A stretch of 14,587 nt of DNA from Chthoniobacterales bacterium (GTDB lineage: Bacteria > Verrucomicrobiota > Verrucomicrobiia > Chthoniobacterales > UBA10450): positions 1 through 14,587 of the forward strand of contig JACCXA010000112.1 of assembly GCA_013697365.1 (NCBI GenBank), read 5' to 3'. The translations under genes were made by a program, and so were the position numbers. Under the pieces are notes generated by a model, which did not search any database, was not told the DNA's origin, and worked only from the letters and a program-made list of their open reading frames with translations. Of the stretch, positions 1 to 6,607 are shown piece by piece; position 1 is the first letter of the stretch; every line of letters starts with the position of its first letter.

Positions 1-10
1 GCCGCGGACG

Positions 11-1654
11 TCACGCGGCGGAAACAGGCGGCGCTGAAGCCGGCCTCTTGGTCGTCGCCATTACGTCGGGGCGCAGGACCTCAGGCGGACGCAGCGTCGT
101 CGTCTTGGTGTCCTGCTTCGGGTACGCGATCCGGGTGTGCAGCATCGTCATGAGCGTGAATCGAAAGCGGTCCGCGATCATTTTCAATTCCGCGAGAGTC
201 AGATCGCACTCAACCAATTGCTGGTCCGCGATCCGTTGCGCAATCAGATCATTCACAAGCTGCTCGATCTTCTGCGGTGTCGGTTTTTCAAGACTCCGAG
301 AAGCGCTTTCCACCATGTCCGCCAGGCTAATGATGGCGCTCTCCTTCGATTGCGGTCTTGGGCCGGGATAACGAAAGCTTTCCTGGCTCACCTCCGGCAC
401 ATCGCCCTCGCGAAGGTTCATAATTTTCCCACCCGCGCGCGCGTCATCCTGTTGCTGCAGCGCGCGCTTGTAGAAGTAGTAAACCAGCGAGGTCCCGTGA
501 TGCTCCTGGATGATATCGATGATGCGGTGGTTAAGGCCATGCTTCATCGCGAGGTCGACGCCTTCTTTCACATGCGCAATGATGATTAGCGCGCTCATCG
601 TGGGCTGAAGATCATCATGCGGATTCCGCTCGAAGTTCATGTTCTCGGTGAAGTAATCCGGCTTCACGAGTTTGCCGACATCGTGGAAGTAGGAGCAAAC
701 GCGGCAGAGAGTGCCGTTGGACCCGATGGCTTCGGCGGCGGACTCCGCCAGGTTCGCAACAACGAGGCTGTGATGATAGGTGCCCGGTGCTTCGATCGTC
801 ATGCGGCGCAGCAGCGGATGATTCAAGTCGGACGCCTCGAGCCACGAAATATCGGTGGTGATCTTGAAAAGATGTTCGAGGACAGGCAAGAGGCCACCGA
901 CCAGCGTGGCGGTGAGGATTCCGTTACCGATCGCGAGAGCGCTTTGGAGTGAAAGAGTCTGCCAATCGATCGCACTCGGGCTCAATGGATCGATCGGCCC
1001 GATCAGGCCAAAGGCGAGTGAGAGCAACCAGAGCGCAATGCCGACTCCCAATCCCGCCCGGATGAGCCGGCTCCGCCGCCGAACTTGCAGGGTCAAATAG
1101 ACCGCCGTGAATCCGCTCACGATCGCGCAGGCGAGGAGCGGCACGTCCAAGTCGCCAAACAGCACCCGCGTCCAGAGGCTAACGAAAACCGCCGCGTACA
1201 ACCCATGATTACGGCCGAGCAACACGCTGAGAACGAGCGGCGCAAAAGCATATGGCGCGATCAAAGCCGCCGTGGCTGGCTTGAAAAGATCGAAGGTCCC
1301 GCTCTGGCAAAGAATGAGAACAATCTTCGTCACCGCCAGTTGCACAAAAATCACGCTGAAGACGAGGAGCAGACGTGAGCTCCGCGCGAACGTCTTCGGT
1401 TGATTGATCCAGAGTTGTGCAGCGGCGGCCGCGAAAAAAAGCAGAGCCACAACGAAATTTTTCGTCGGCTCCGGCTGTTTGCCGTTGAAGATCAGGAGCG
1501 CCAGGCCGGCCACGAAAAGAGAGAAAATCACCCACTTCGCAAAAGGCGCGTATTCGAGCGATTCGAGGAGATCATTAGGAGTCCGGCGCCGGCGCGTTTT
1601 GCCGGAAGCGAGGCCGCGCTTGACCAGCTCGTTTCGTTTCAGGAACTCGAACAT
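11..1654 (-). CDS. 7TM-HD (PgpH-type) membrane HD phosphohydrolase, lacking the extracellular domain
   Basis: Probable cyclic-dinucleotide phosphodiesterase in the inner membrane; characterised PgpH proteins cleave c-di-AMP. The 547 residues start with a basic cytoplasmic stretch, then about eight hydrophobic segments (roughly 40-57, 67-84, 93-116, 125-146, 151-167, 171-190, 200-220, 237-258). A cytoplasmic HD domain follows, with a complete-looking ligand set: H295 (GTYHHS), H324-D325 (YFHDVGK), H361, H385-H386 (EHHG) and D446 (SLADMVE). The Pro/Thr/Lys-rich tail from about 512 looks disordered. Family members usually run about 700-880 residues because a large extracellular domain sits between the first and second membrane segments; here only about ten residues separate them. 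The ATG lies 6 nt after the phoH stop, so the two are probably co-transcribed. The phoH/7TM-HD/ybeY order is common in bacteria and supports the family call. The substrate (c-di-AMP or another nucleotide) cannot be read from the sequence. Confidence 0.88.
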   Translation of the reverse strand: MFEFLKRNELVKRGLASGKTRRRRTPNDLLESLEYAPFAKWVIFSLFVAGLALLIFNGKQPEPTKNFVVALLFFAAAAAQLWINQPKTFARSSRLLLVFSVIFVQLAVTKIVLILCQSGTFDLFKPATAALIAPYAFAPLVLSVLLGRNHGLYAAVFVSLWTRVLFGDLDVPLLACAIVSGFTAVYLTLQVRRRSRLIRAGLGVGIALWLLSLAFGLIGPIDPLSPSAIDWQTLSLQSALAIGNGILTATLVGGLLPVLEHLFKITTDISWLEASDLNHPLLRRMTIEAPGTYHHSLVVANLAESAAEAIGSNGTLCRVCSYFHDVGKLVKPDYFTENMNFERNPHDDLQPTMSALIIIAHVKEGVDLAMKHGLNHRIIDIIQEHHGTSLVYYFYKRALQQQDDARAGGKIMNLREGDVPEVSQESFRYPGPRPQSKESAIISLADMVESASRSLEKPTPQKIEQLVNDLIAQRIADQQLVECDLTLAELKMIADRFRFTLMTMLHTRIAYPKQDTKTTTLRPPEVLRPDVMATTKRPASAPPVSAA

Positions 1655-1660
1655 GAGCAG

Positions 1661-2647
1661 CTACTTTCTCGGCGGTGCGAGCCCGGCGATCGCCGGGGAG
1701 CGATGCTGCTGATAGGCATTGATGATCGCGCGGACCAGTGCGTGCCGGACAACGTCCCGTTCATTAAAGTAGTTCATGGCGATCCCGGGCACGGCTTTCA
1801 AAGCCTGCAGGGCCTCCACCAGGCCCGAACGCTTGTTCGAGGGCAAGTCGATTTGCGTGACGTCTCCCGTCACCACGAGCTTCGAGTTCTCGCCAATGCG
1901 CGTGAGCAACATGAACATTTGCTCGGTCGTGGTGTTCTGCGCTTCATCGAGGATGACGAACGCATTGCCCAACGTGCGCCCGCGCATGTAGGCCAGCGGC
2001 GCGACCTCGATCGTCTGCTTCGCCATGCAGCGCTCGATCTCTTCCGGCTCCAGCATGTCGCGCAAAGCATCGTAGAGCGGGCGCAAATAGGGCGTGATTT
2101 TCTCCTGCAAATCGCCGGGGAGAAATCCGAGCGCCTCCCCTGCTTCCACCGCGGGCCGCGTCAGCACGATTCGACTCACCTGTTCCTTTTTAAGAGCGGC
2201 CACCGCCATCGCAACAGCCAGATAGGTTTTCCCCGTCCCGGCAGGACCAATTCCGAAAACGATATCGTGCTTGCTGATTGCTTCCACGTAGTGGCGCTGG
2301 CCGAGCGTCCGCGTCACGATAGGTGGCTTGCGGCTCGACGTTGCAATCCTGATGTCGACCGCGTCGTTTAGATTCTCCGAGCGAGATTCCATCACCGAAT
2401 CAAGCGCATAGCTGAATTCATGTTTGCGGATATCGACACCTTTCTGGCGCACCTGTTCCAATTGCTGAAACACGCTCTGCGCGCGGTCGATCTGCGCCGT
2501 TTCGCCTTCCAGTTTCACCCAGCCTTCCCGCGTCGTGACGCGCACGCCGAGCGCGTCCTCGAGCGTCTTAAGTAACTTCAGGTCGTTCGCGTAAAGCGCC
2601 TGGAGGGAGCGGGCACTTTCAAACTGTAACGTGCGTGATTCAATCAT
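1661..2647 (-). CDS. phoH: PhoH-family P-loop ATPase (PhoH-like/YbeZ type)
   Basis: Cytoplasmic ATPase of the PhoH/YbeZ family, which has been linked to RNA metabolism and ribosome maturation together with YbeY. The 328 residues match the usual length. The N-terminal part (about 1-70) resembles the small KH-like region of these proteins. The ATPase core has Walker A GPAGTGKT at 134-141, the family-typical TRPAVEAGE and GFLPGD stretches at 163-180, Walker B VILDEAQN at 231-238 and VVTGD at 258-262. The ATG at 2647 has no convincing Shine-Dalgarno site, but the N-terminus fits the family. The 7TM-HD gene follows after 6 nt. An exported-protein gene ends 79 nt upstream on the same strand, so phoH may have its own promoter in that gap or be read from further upstream. 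Confidence 0.93.
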   Translation of the reverse strand: MIESRTLQFESARSLQALYANDLKLLKTLEDALGVRVTTREGWVKLEGETAQIDRAQSVFQQLEQVRQKGVDIRKHEFSYALDSVMESRSENLNDAVDIRIATSSRKPPIVTRTLGQRHYVEAISKHDIVFGIGPAGTGKTYLAVAMAVAALKKEQVSRIVLTRPAVEAGEALGFLPGDLQEKITPYLRPLYDALRDMLEPEEIERCMAKQTIEVAPLAYMRGRTLGNAFVILDEAQNTTTEQMFMLLTRIGENSKLVVTGDVTQIDLPSNKRSGLVEALQALKAVPGIAMNYFNERDVVRHALVRAIINAYQQHRSPAIAGLAPPRK

Positions 2648-2726
2648 CGGCAGCCCACGAGAGGCTCGAAACGAAGATCACTGCAGGAAAACGAACACAG
2701 CGTGCAGCGGAGCGCCCCGGAACATC

Positions 2727-3176
2727 TCAGCGGAAGCCGTAGACGAGCGCCCAATGGGTTCGGTCTTCCGGGGAAGACTCGATACTGACAATGATAAAGT
2801 AGCTTCCGGTGGTGGGAGGGATCACGTGCGCCGCCGCGAAGTGACTTTTCTGCCAGCTATCCGGCTGCTCCACGAGCTTGCCTTCGGCATCGTAAATATG
2901 AACAGAGATGGTGGCCTTCTCGACTTCGGTGCCCATCCAAAACCAGTACTCGTTGCCCTTGAAGAGCTGCTGCCGCACAGCCTTTTTCTCGCCGGTTCCC
3001 AGGTCGCCGCCCCAGAAGTCTTCGCGCACCTGAAAGCCCTCTTTTACATACGGCTCTGCGGCTTGCAAGGCGAACGACTGCGCGTCATCCACAGAAGCGC
3101 GGGAAGCGGGAATGCCCGCGAGCAGGATGGATAGAAGGGCCGCGAGACTTGCGGTTTGTTTCAAAGGAGAAAGCAT
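2727..3176 (-). CDS. Exported protein of unknown function, 149 aa
   Basis: I do not recognise this gene. Residues 1-27 look like a Sec signal peptide: a lysine at position 6, a hydrophobic core LAALLSILLAG, and a likely type I signal peptidase site after S25-R26-A27. The mature part of about 120 residues has no cysteine and has alternating hydrophobic and polar stretches suggesting a small beta-sandwich (WFWMG at 79-82, ISVHIYDAEGKLVE at 90-103, GSYFIIVSIE at 124-133). The phrase 'YDAEGKLVE ... GSYFIIV' loosely recalls extracellular PPC-like beta domains, but I would not assign it. AAGGG sits 5 nt before the ATG and overlaps the end region of the upstream gene (7-nt gap), so the two exported proteins are very probably translated from one message. 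The product is probably periplasmic. Confidence 0.75.
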   Translation of the reverse strand: MLSPLKQTASLAALLSILLAGIPASRASVDDAQSFALQAAEPYVKEGFQVREDFWGGDLGTGEKKAVRQQLFKGNEYWFWMGTEVEKATISVHIYDAEGKLVEQPDSWQKSHFAAAHVIPPTTGSYFIIVSIESSPEDRTHWALVYGFR

Positions 3177-3183
3177 ATAACCC

Positions 3184-3987
3184 TTATGGGCTCTTCGTGA
3201 TGATCGCCTCGTCGATGCGAGCGGTGATTTCGTTGATCCGTTTCACTGAGTCCGCGGAAATCCGTTTGTTGCCGATATCGACGAGCGGCCGAACCTGTCC
3301 GAGACCCGCCTGGATGTCCTGCAAGAGCTTTGAATTAAATTCCGGCATCGCGCGGAGCCGGTCCTCAAAGTAGCCCAGCAAATCCGGTTGATGCAGCAGC
3401 TCGGCGCCGTCCTCCGAATAGCGTTTGTTCACCACCGCCGTTAGCACCTCGGTGCCGCGCAGCCAGCCGCCCAGACTTACAAGATGTGAAAGTTTCTGGT
3501 CCTGGACGTCGTTCATCGCCTGTTGGACGCTGTTTTGCGTCCGGTCCAGTTCCTGGCGCACATTATTCCAGTTCCGTCTGTCAGCAGCTTCGGTGATCGC
3601 CTTGGCATGTGGCGTGATGGAATTCCCAACGCCGATTCCCTTGGCCAGTCCGAGCACGCGTTGGCCAATGTCCTTCACCGCAGGGGCGTCTTCCGCCTGC
3701 ACGGCGATAAACCCATCCGCGATCACGGTCCCAAGCAACAACGCGATCCGAGGACGTTCCGTGAAGTTACTCCCCTTCCCGCTCCGCACGTGCTCTTTCC
3801 AGTTTACGGGCCCGAGTTTGTTCAGCGCGCCGAACACCTCGTTAGGCAGCGGAACGACGACGTCGTCGACCCGCTTCGAGAGTTTCGTGACGTCGATGCG
3901 CTGAGGCGCTTCAGCCGCGCCGGTGGTCAGGGTAAGGCCAAGCATGGCGGCGGCGGCGAGCTGGGGAATTTGGGCGAAAGGGATCAT
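3184..3987 (-). CDS. Exported protein of unknown function, 267 aa
   Basis: I do not recognise this gene. The N-terminus (LAAAAMLGLTLTTGAAEA, about 10-27) reads as a signal peptide with a likely cleavage after an alanine near 24-27. The mature protein appears mostly helical, with long amphipathic stretches at about 125-170 and 205-265. It has no cysteine, no obvious catalytic motif and no further clear membrane segment; LLLGTVIADGFIAV at 83-96 is moderately hydrophobic. It is the first gene of the leftward run: the next exported-protein gene follows after 7 nt, then phoH and the 7TM-HD gene. The ATG at 3987 lacks a clear Shine-Dalgarno site; an in-frame ATG at residue 15 would remove most of the signal peptide, so the longer start is preferred. 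Periplasmic location is inferred from the signal peptide. Confidence 0.72.
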   Translation of the reverse strand: MIPFAQIPQLAAAAMLGLTLTTGAAEAPQRIDVTKLSKRVDDVVVPLPNEVFGALNKLGPVNWKEHVRSGKGSNFTERPRIALLLGTVIADGFIAVQAEDAPAVKDIGQRVLGLAKGIGVGNSITPHAKAITEAADRRNWNNVRQELDRTQNSVQQAMNDVQDQKLSHLVSLGGWLRGTEVLTAVVNKRYSEDGAELLHQPDLLGYFEDRLRAMPEFNSKLLQDIQAGLGQVRPLVDIGNKRISADSVKRINEITARIDEAIITKSP

Positions 3988-4162
3988 CCGGGGCTTCGAC
4001 TGTTGATTTCGGCTTCTATTCAGGATTAGTGCTTAACTCCAGGCGAATCGACACGGCGCACCATTATCTCATCCTTCGCATTTTGATACTGCTGATTCGC
4101 ATAATCTCTCGCGGCTGGCGGCATGCGGCGGGATTTCTTTCGCAAACCGCGTGCGCGACGCC
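3988..4162. other. Divergent intergenic region, probable promoters for both flanking units
   Basis: This is the longest gap in the window (175 bases), between the start of the leftward exported-protein/phoH unit and the start of hldA. It is more AT-rich than its surroundings in the middle. CATAAT at 4100-4105 resembles a -10 box facing hldA, but no good -35 lies at the right distance: TTGATA at 4083-4088 leaves a spacer of only 11. On the other strand GATAAT (reverse of 4063-4068) resembles a -10 box facing left, also without a matching -35. Promoters must act here because the transcripts diverge, but I cannot fix their positions. A small open frame in this gap that runs antisense into hldA looks like a shadow. 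Confidence 0.4.
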
Positions 4163-5161
4163 ATGACGCCAGCGCGGCTCGACGAAATTCTCGACCGCGC
4201 GCGCTCGACACGCGTGGTCGTGCTCGGCGATCTGATGCTGGACGAATTTGTCTGGGGTAAAGTCGGCCGAATCTCACCCGAGGCTCCGGTGCCGGTGGTG
4301 GAGGTGACGCGCGAAACCTCCTATCCCGGCGGCGCGGCGAACGTCGCCCGGAATCTGCGCGAATTTATCGACCGCACGTCCGTCATCGGAATGGTCGGTC
4401 GCGATCGGGGTGGTCGGCAGCTGCGCGAACTCCTCGAGGAGTGCAAGATCGAGACTTCGGACGTCGTCGAGGACGAGGCTTTTTCGACCATCGTGAAAAC
4501 GCGGATCATTGCTCGCCAGCAGCAGGTCGTACGGGTCGATCGAGAGGAAATTCGCCCGCCGAGCGCGCAGCAGGTCGCGCTGGTGACAGGGAGCATCAAG
4601 CGACAACTGAATGACTTCGATGCCGTGATTTTTGAAGACTATGGGAAAGGCTTTCTTTCGGCCTCTCTGGTGCAGCAGGTCTCCGAAATATCATGCGCGG
4701 CCGGAAAGATTGTCACGGTAGATCCGAATCCGCGGCATCGCCTCGCCTGGGCGAACGTGACCGCGGTCAAGCCGAACCGCAGCGAAGCGTTCGTTGCCGC
4801 CGGAATCCCGTGGAGCGACCCGATCGAGCCCGCCAGTGCCGATCGACCGCTGCTCCGGGCCGGGAGCATTCTGCTGGAGAAGTGGGACACGAAACTATTG
4901 CTCATCACGCTCGGCGAGCAGGGCATGATGCTTTTCGAAGCAGGCGAAGCCTGGCATATCCCGACCAAAGCCCGGCAGGTTTTTGATGTTTCGGGCGCCG
5001 GCGACACGGCCATCGCTCTCTTCACGCTCGCGCTTTGTAGCGGGGCAACCGCCCGCGAAGCGGCAGACATTTCCAATCACGCCAGCGCAGTTGTCGTCGG
5101 GAAACTCGGAACCGCGACAGTCACCCGGGAAGAATTGCGGCGATCCTTCGGCAGTATCTGA
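4163..5161 (+). CDS. hldA: D-glycero-beta-D-manno-heptose-7-phosphate kinase (HldA; monofunctional RfaE domain 1)
   Basis: Cytoplasmic PfkB-family sugar kinase that phosphorylates D-glycero-D-manno-heptose 7-phosphate at C1, giving the bisphosphate used for ADP-heptose of the LPS inner core. From the ATG at 4163 it has 332 residues. Visible motifs are VVLGDLMLDEFVWG at 19-32, RISPEAPVPVVEV at 36-48, YPGGAANVARN at 54-64, and the nucleotide-site DVSGAGDT at 275-282 with D281 the expected catalytic base; VVGKLGTATV follows near the end. The whole chain aligns with the kinase half of E. coli HldE, and the cytidylyltransferase half is absent, so a separate HldC (RfaE2) should be encoded elsewhere. 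An in-frame GTG at 4151 would add four residues; neither start has a clear Shine-Dalgarno site. The next enzyme of the pathway, GmhB, follows downstream. Confidence 0.93.
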   Translation: MTPARLDEILDRARSTRVVVLGDLMLDEFVWGKVGRISPEAPVPVVEVTRETSYPGGAANVARNLREFIDRTSVIGMVGRDRGGRQLRELLEECKIETSDVVEDEAFSTIVKTRIIARQQQVVRVDREEIRPPSAQQVALVTGSIKRQLNDFDAVIFEDYGKGFLSASLVQQVSEISCAAGKIVTVDPNPRHRLAWANVTAVKPNRSEAFVAAGIPWSDPIEPASADRPLLRAGSILLEKWDTKLLLITLGEQGMMLFEAGEAWHIPTKARQVFDVSGAGDTAIALFTLALCSGATAREAADISNHASAVVVGKLGTATVTREELRRSFGSI

Positions 5162-5186
5162 TTGAGAAAATGCTCGCGGAAGGATC

Positions 5187-5297
5187 ATGAAGCGGCCGGA
5201 ATCGCTCACGGTGCCGCAGTCCAAAATCGAGAAGGATCCCGCCATGCTTGCGGAGCAGAATCTGTTGGTGAGTGAGAACGCCCTCCACCGTGCGTAG
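5187..5297 (+). CDS. Candidate small protein, 36 aa, between hldA and gmhB
   Basis: An ATG at 5187 opens a 36-codon frame ending at TAG 5295-5297, beginning MKRPESLTVPQSKIEK. Purine-rich GGAAGGA at 5178-5184 precedes it; spacing to the ATG is short (2-5 nt depending on alignment). By my count 28 of the 35 codons after the start end in G or C, against only 13 of 35 with G or C at the second position, the asymmetry expected of a real gene in a GC-rich genome. It starts 25 nt after the hldA stop, and its end overlaps either possible gmhB start (GTG 5272 or GTG 5290), which suggests translational coupling. The peptide is polar, with no signal peptide, membrane segment or cysteine. I recognise no family. 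It could also be a remnant of a larger gene or a chance frame. Confidence 0.4.
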   Translation: MKRPESLTVPQSKIEKDPAMLAEQNLLVSENALHRA

Positions 5298-5841
5298 TTC
5301 GCCGCAGCCATCGCTACTGACACCCGCTGTCTTTCTGGATCGCGACGGAACCATCATGCGTGATGTGGAATACTGTGGAGATCCGAAGAAGGTAGAGGTG
5401 TTCGCCGATGCACCGGAAGCCTTGCGACGCTTGAAGGGCGCGGGATTCAAAATCATCATCATCACGAATCAGAGCGGAATTGGGCGCGGATACTTCAGCG
5501 CGGCGGATTACCGCGCGGTCGAACGGGAAGTGGAACGGCAGGTAGGACCGGGCCTTATCGATGGGACCTACTTCTGTGCAGATCTGCCGGATAACGGTTC
5601 GATGCGTCGCAAACCCGAAGCGGGCATGGTCCGCGAAGCGCAGGTCGATCATCGGATCGATCTGGCGCGCTCGTTTTTCGTAGGAGATAAGGCAATTGAC
5701 GCTGAATGCGGGCGACGGGCAGGAACCCGCACCATTCTGGTGCAGACCGGAATCGAGAAGCCACCAGCCTCGGAGGCTGCAGATTGGAAAGTGAGCAATC
5801 TGCTGGAGGCATCCGGAATTATTCTGCGTCATGGCCTTTAA
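5272..5841 (+). CDS. gmhB: D-glycero-beta-D-manno-heptose 1,7-bisphosphate 7-phosphatase (GmhB, HAD family)
   Basis: Cytoplasmic HAD phosphatase that removes the C7 phosphate from heptose 1,7-bisphosphate made by HldA. With the GTG at 5272 it has 189 residues; GTG 5290 gives 183 and is equally possible, since the fold begins only at AVFLDRDGT. Motif I is FLDRDGT with D23 as nucleophile and D25 as general acid/base. Motif II is IITNQSGIGRG at 63-73, motif III lysine is K114 in RRKPEAGM, and motif IV is FVGDKAIDAECG with D139. Most GmhB proteins carry a zinc loop with a histidine and three cysteines before the RKP motif. Here that stretch (YFCADLPDNGSMRRKP, 100-115) is short and keeps one cysteine, so zinc binding is unlikely. 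The related histidinol-phosphate phosphatase role is possible in principle, but hldA and kdsB beside it favour heptose synthesis. The kdsB ATG overlaps its end by 11 nt. Confidence 0.9.
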   Translation: MRTPSTVRSSPQPSLLTPAVFLDRDGTIMRDVEYCGDPKKVEVFADAPEALRRLKGAGFKIIIITNQSGIGRGYFSAADYRAVEREVERQVGPGLIDGTYFCADLPDNGSMRRKPEAGMVREAQVDHRIDLARSFFVGDKAIDAECGRRAGTRTILVQTGIEKPPASEAADWKVSNLLEASGIILRHGL

Positions 5842-6607
5842 ATGTGTCGGAGTCATTCCCGCTCGCTGGGGGTCGACGCGCTTCCCCGGCAAGCCTTTGC
5901 ACCAGATCGCGGGCAAGCCTTTGCTTCAGCACGTCTGGGAACGATGTCTCTGCGCCACGAAATTGGATGCGGTCATCGTCGCAACTGATGACATGCGGAT
6001 TGCCGAGGCTGCCTTCGCCTGGGGCGCGGAGGTGGCGTTAACCTCGGCTAAACATCGAAGCGGAACAGATCGCGCGGCGGAAATCGTGGCGACGACCCAT
6101 GAATTTACGCACGTAATTAACATCCAGGGCGATGAGCCGCTGACGGAGCCGAAGTTGATCGATCGGCTGGTGCGAGAATTCGAAAAGGATCCCGCCCTGG
6201 AGATGATCACGGCAGCACATCTCTTTGAAAACGCCGAGGACGTGAGCTCCCCGCATCAAGTCAAAGTGGTAGTGGGCGCAAACGGTGACGCACTCTACTT
6301 TTCGCGCGGCGTTATCCCCTTTGTCCGCGATTCCGACGCGGCAGTTCCATGCCTGCGGCACCAGGGGATTTACGGTTACACTCGAAAATTGCTCCTGCGG
6401 TTTGTGCGATGGAAGCCGTCCCCGCTCGAGCGCGTGGAAGCACTCGAGCAATTGCGCGCCTTGGAGAATGGAGTAAGAATCCGAGTAGTCGTGACTGGCA
6501 GCGGCTCGCCGGGAGTGGACACTCGGGCCGATGTGGAAACGGTGGAGCGAGAACTCCTTTCGCGACAGCGAAGTGCCGCTGCGAAAAAACGACGGCTGAC
6601 GCGATGA
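5831..6607 (+). CDS. kdsB: 3-deoxy-manno-octulosonate cytidylyltransferase (CMP-Kdo synthetase)
   Basis: Cytoplasmic enzyme that joins Kdo to CMP using CTP, activating the sugar that links lipid A to the LPS core. The 258 residues match the family length. Visible motifs are the nucleotide-binding IPARWGSTRFPGKPL at 9-23, VIVATDD at 48-54, HRSGTDRAAE at 75-84, and VINIQGDEPL at 95-104 with the metal-binding aspartate. Also present are YFSRGVIPF at 156-164, the family-typical GIYGYTRKLL at 179-188, and SPLERVEALEQLRALENG at 197-214. The C-terminal tail RQRSAAAKKRRLTR is basic and extends past the family core. Its start overlaps gmhB by 11 nt and its stop overlaps the pyrG start in an ATGA, so translation is probably coupled. 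PyrG, next door, supplies the CTP substrate. Confidence 0.95.
   Translation: MAFKCVGVIPARWGSTRFPGKPLHQIAGKPLLQHVWERCLCATKLDAVIVATDDMRIAEAAFAWGAEVALTSAKHRSGTDRAAEIVATTHEFTHVINIQGDEPLTEPKLIDRLVREFEKDPALEMITAAHLFENAEDVSSPHQVKVVVGANGDALYFSRGVIPFVRDSDAAVPCLRHQGIYGYTRKLLLRFVRWKPSPLERVEALEQLRALENGVRIRVVVTGSGSPGVDTRADVETVERELLSRQRSAAAKKRRLTR

Noticed and set aside
1400..2371. Long open frame of 323 codons on the plus strand opposite phoH and the 7TM-HD gene start
   Set aside because: It is antisense to two clear genes, its translation is rich in Arg, His, Gln and Asp as expected of a shadow of GC-rich coding DNA, and it has no recognisable domain.
4026..4277. Open frame of 83 codons on the minus strand crossing the hldA start
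   Set aside because: Arginine-rich translation, mostly opposite hldA, no start signal or motif; a shadow.
5170..5190. Six-codon frame (ATG 5170 to TGA 5188-5190) before the 36-residue ORF
   Set aside because: Too short to support; probably chance, although it ends across the next ATG.
6349..6603. Upstream extension of the pyrG frame by 85 residues
   Set aside because: CTP synthase starts at the invariant MKYIFVTGG at 6604; the extension lies entirely within kdsB in another frame.
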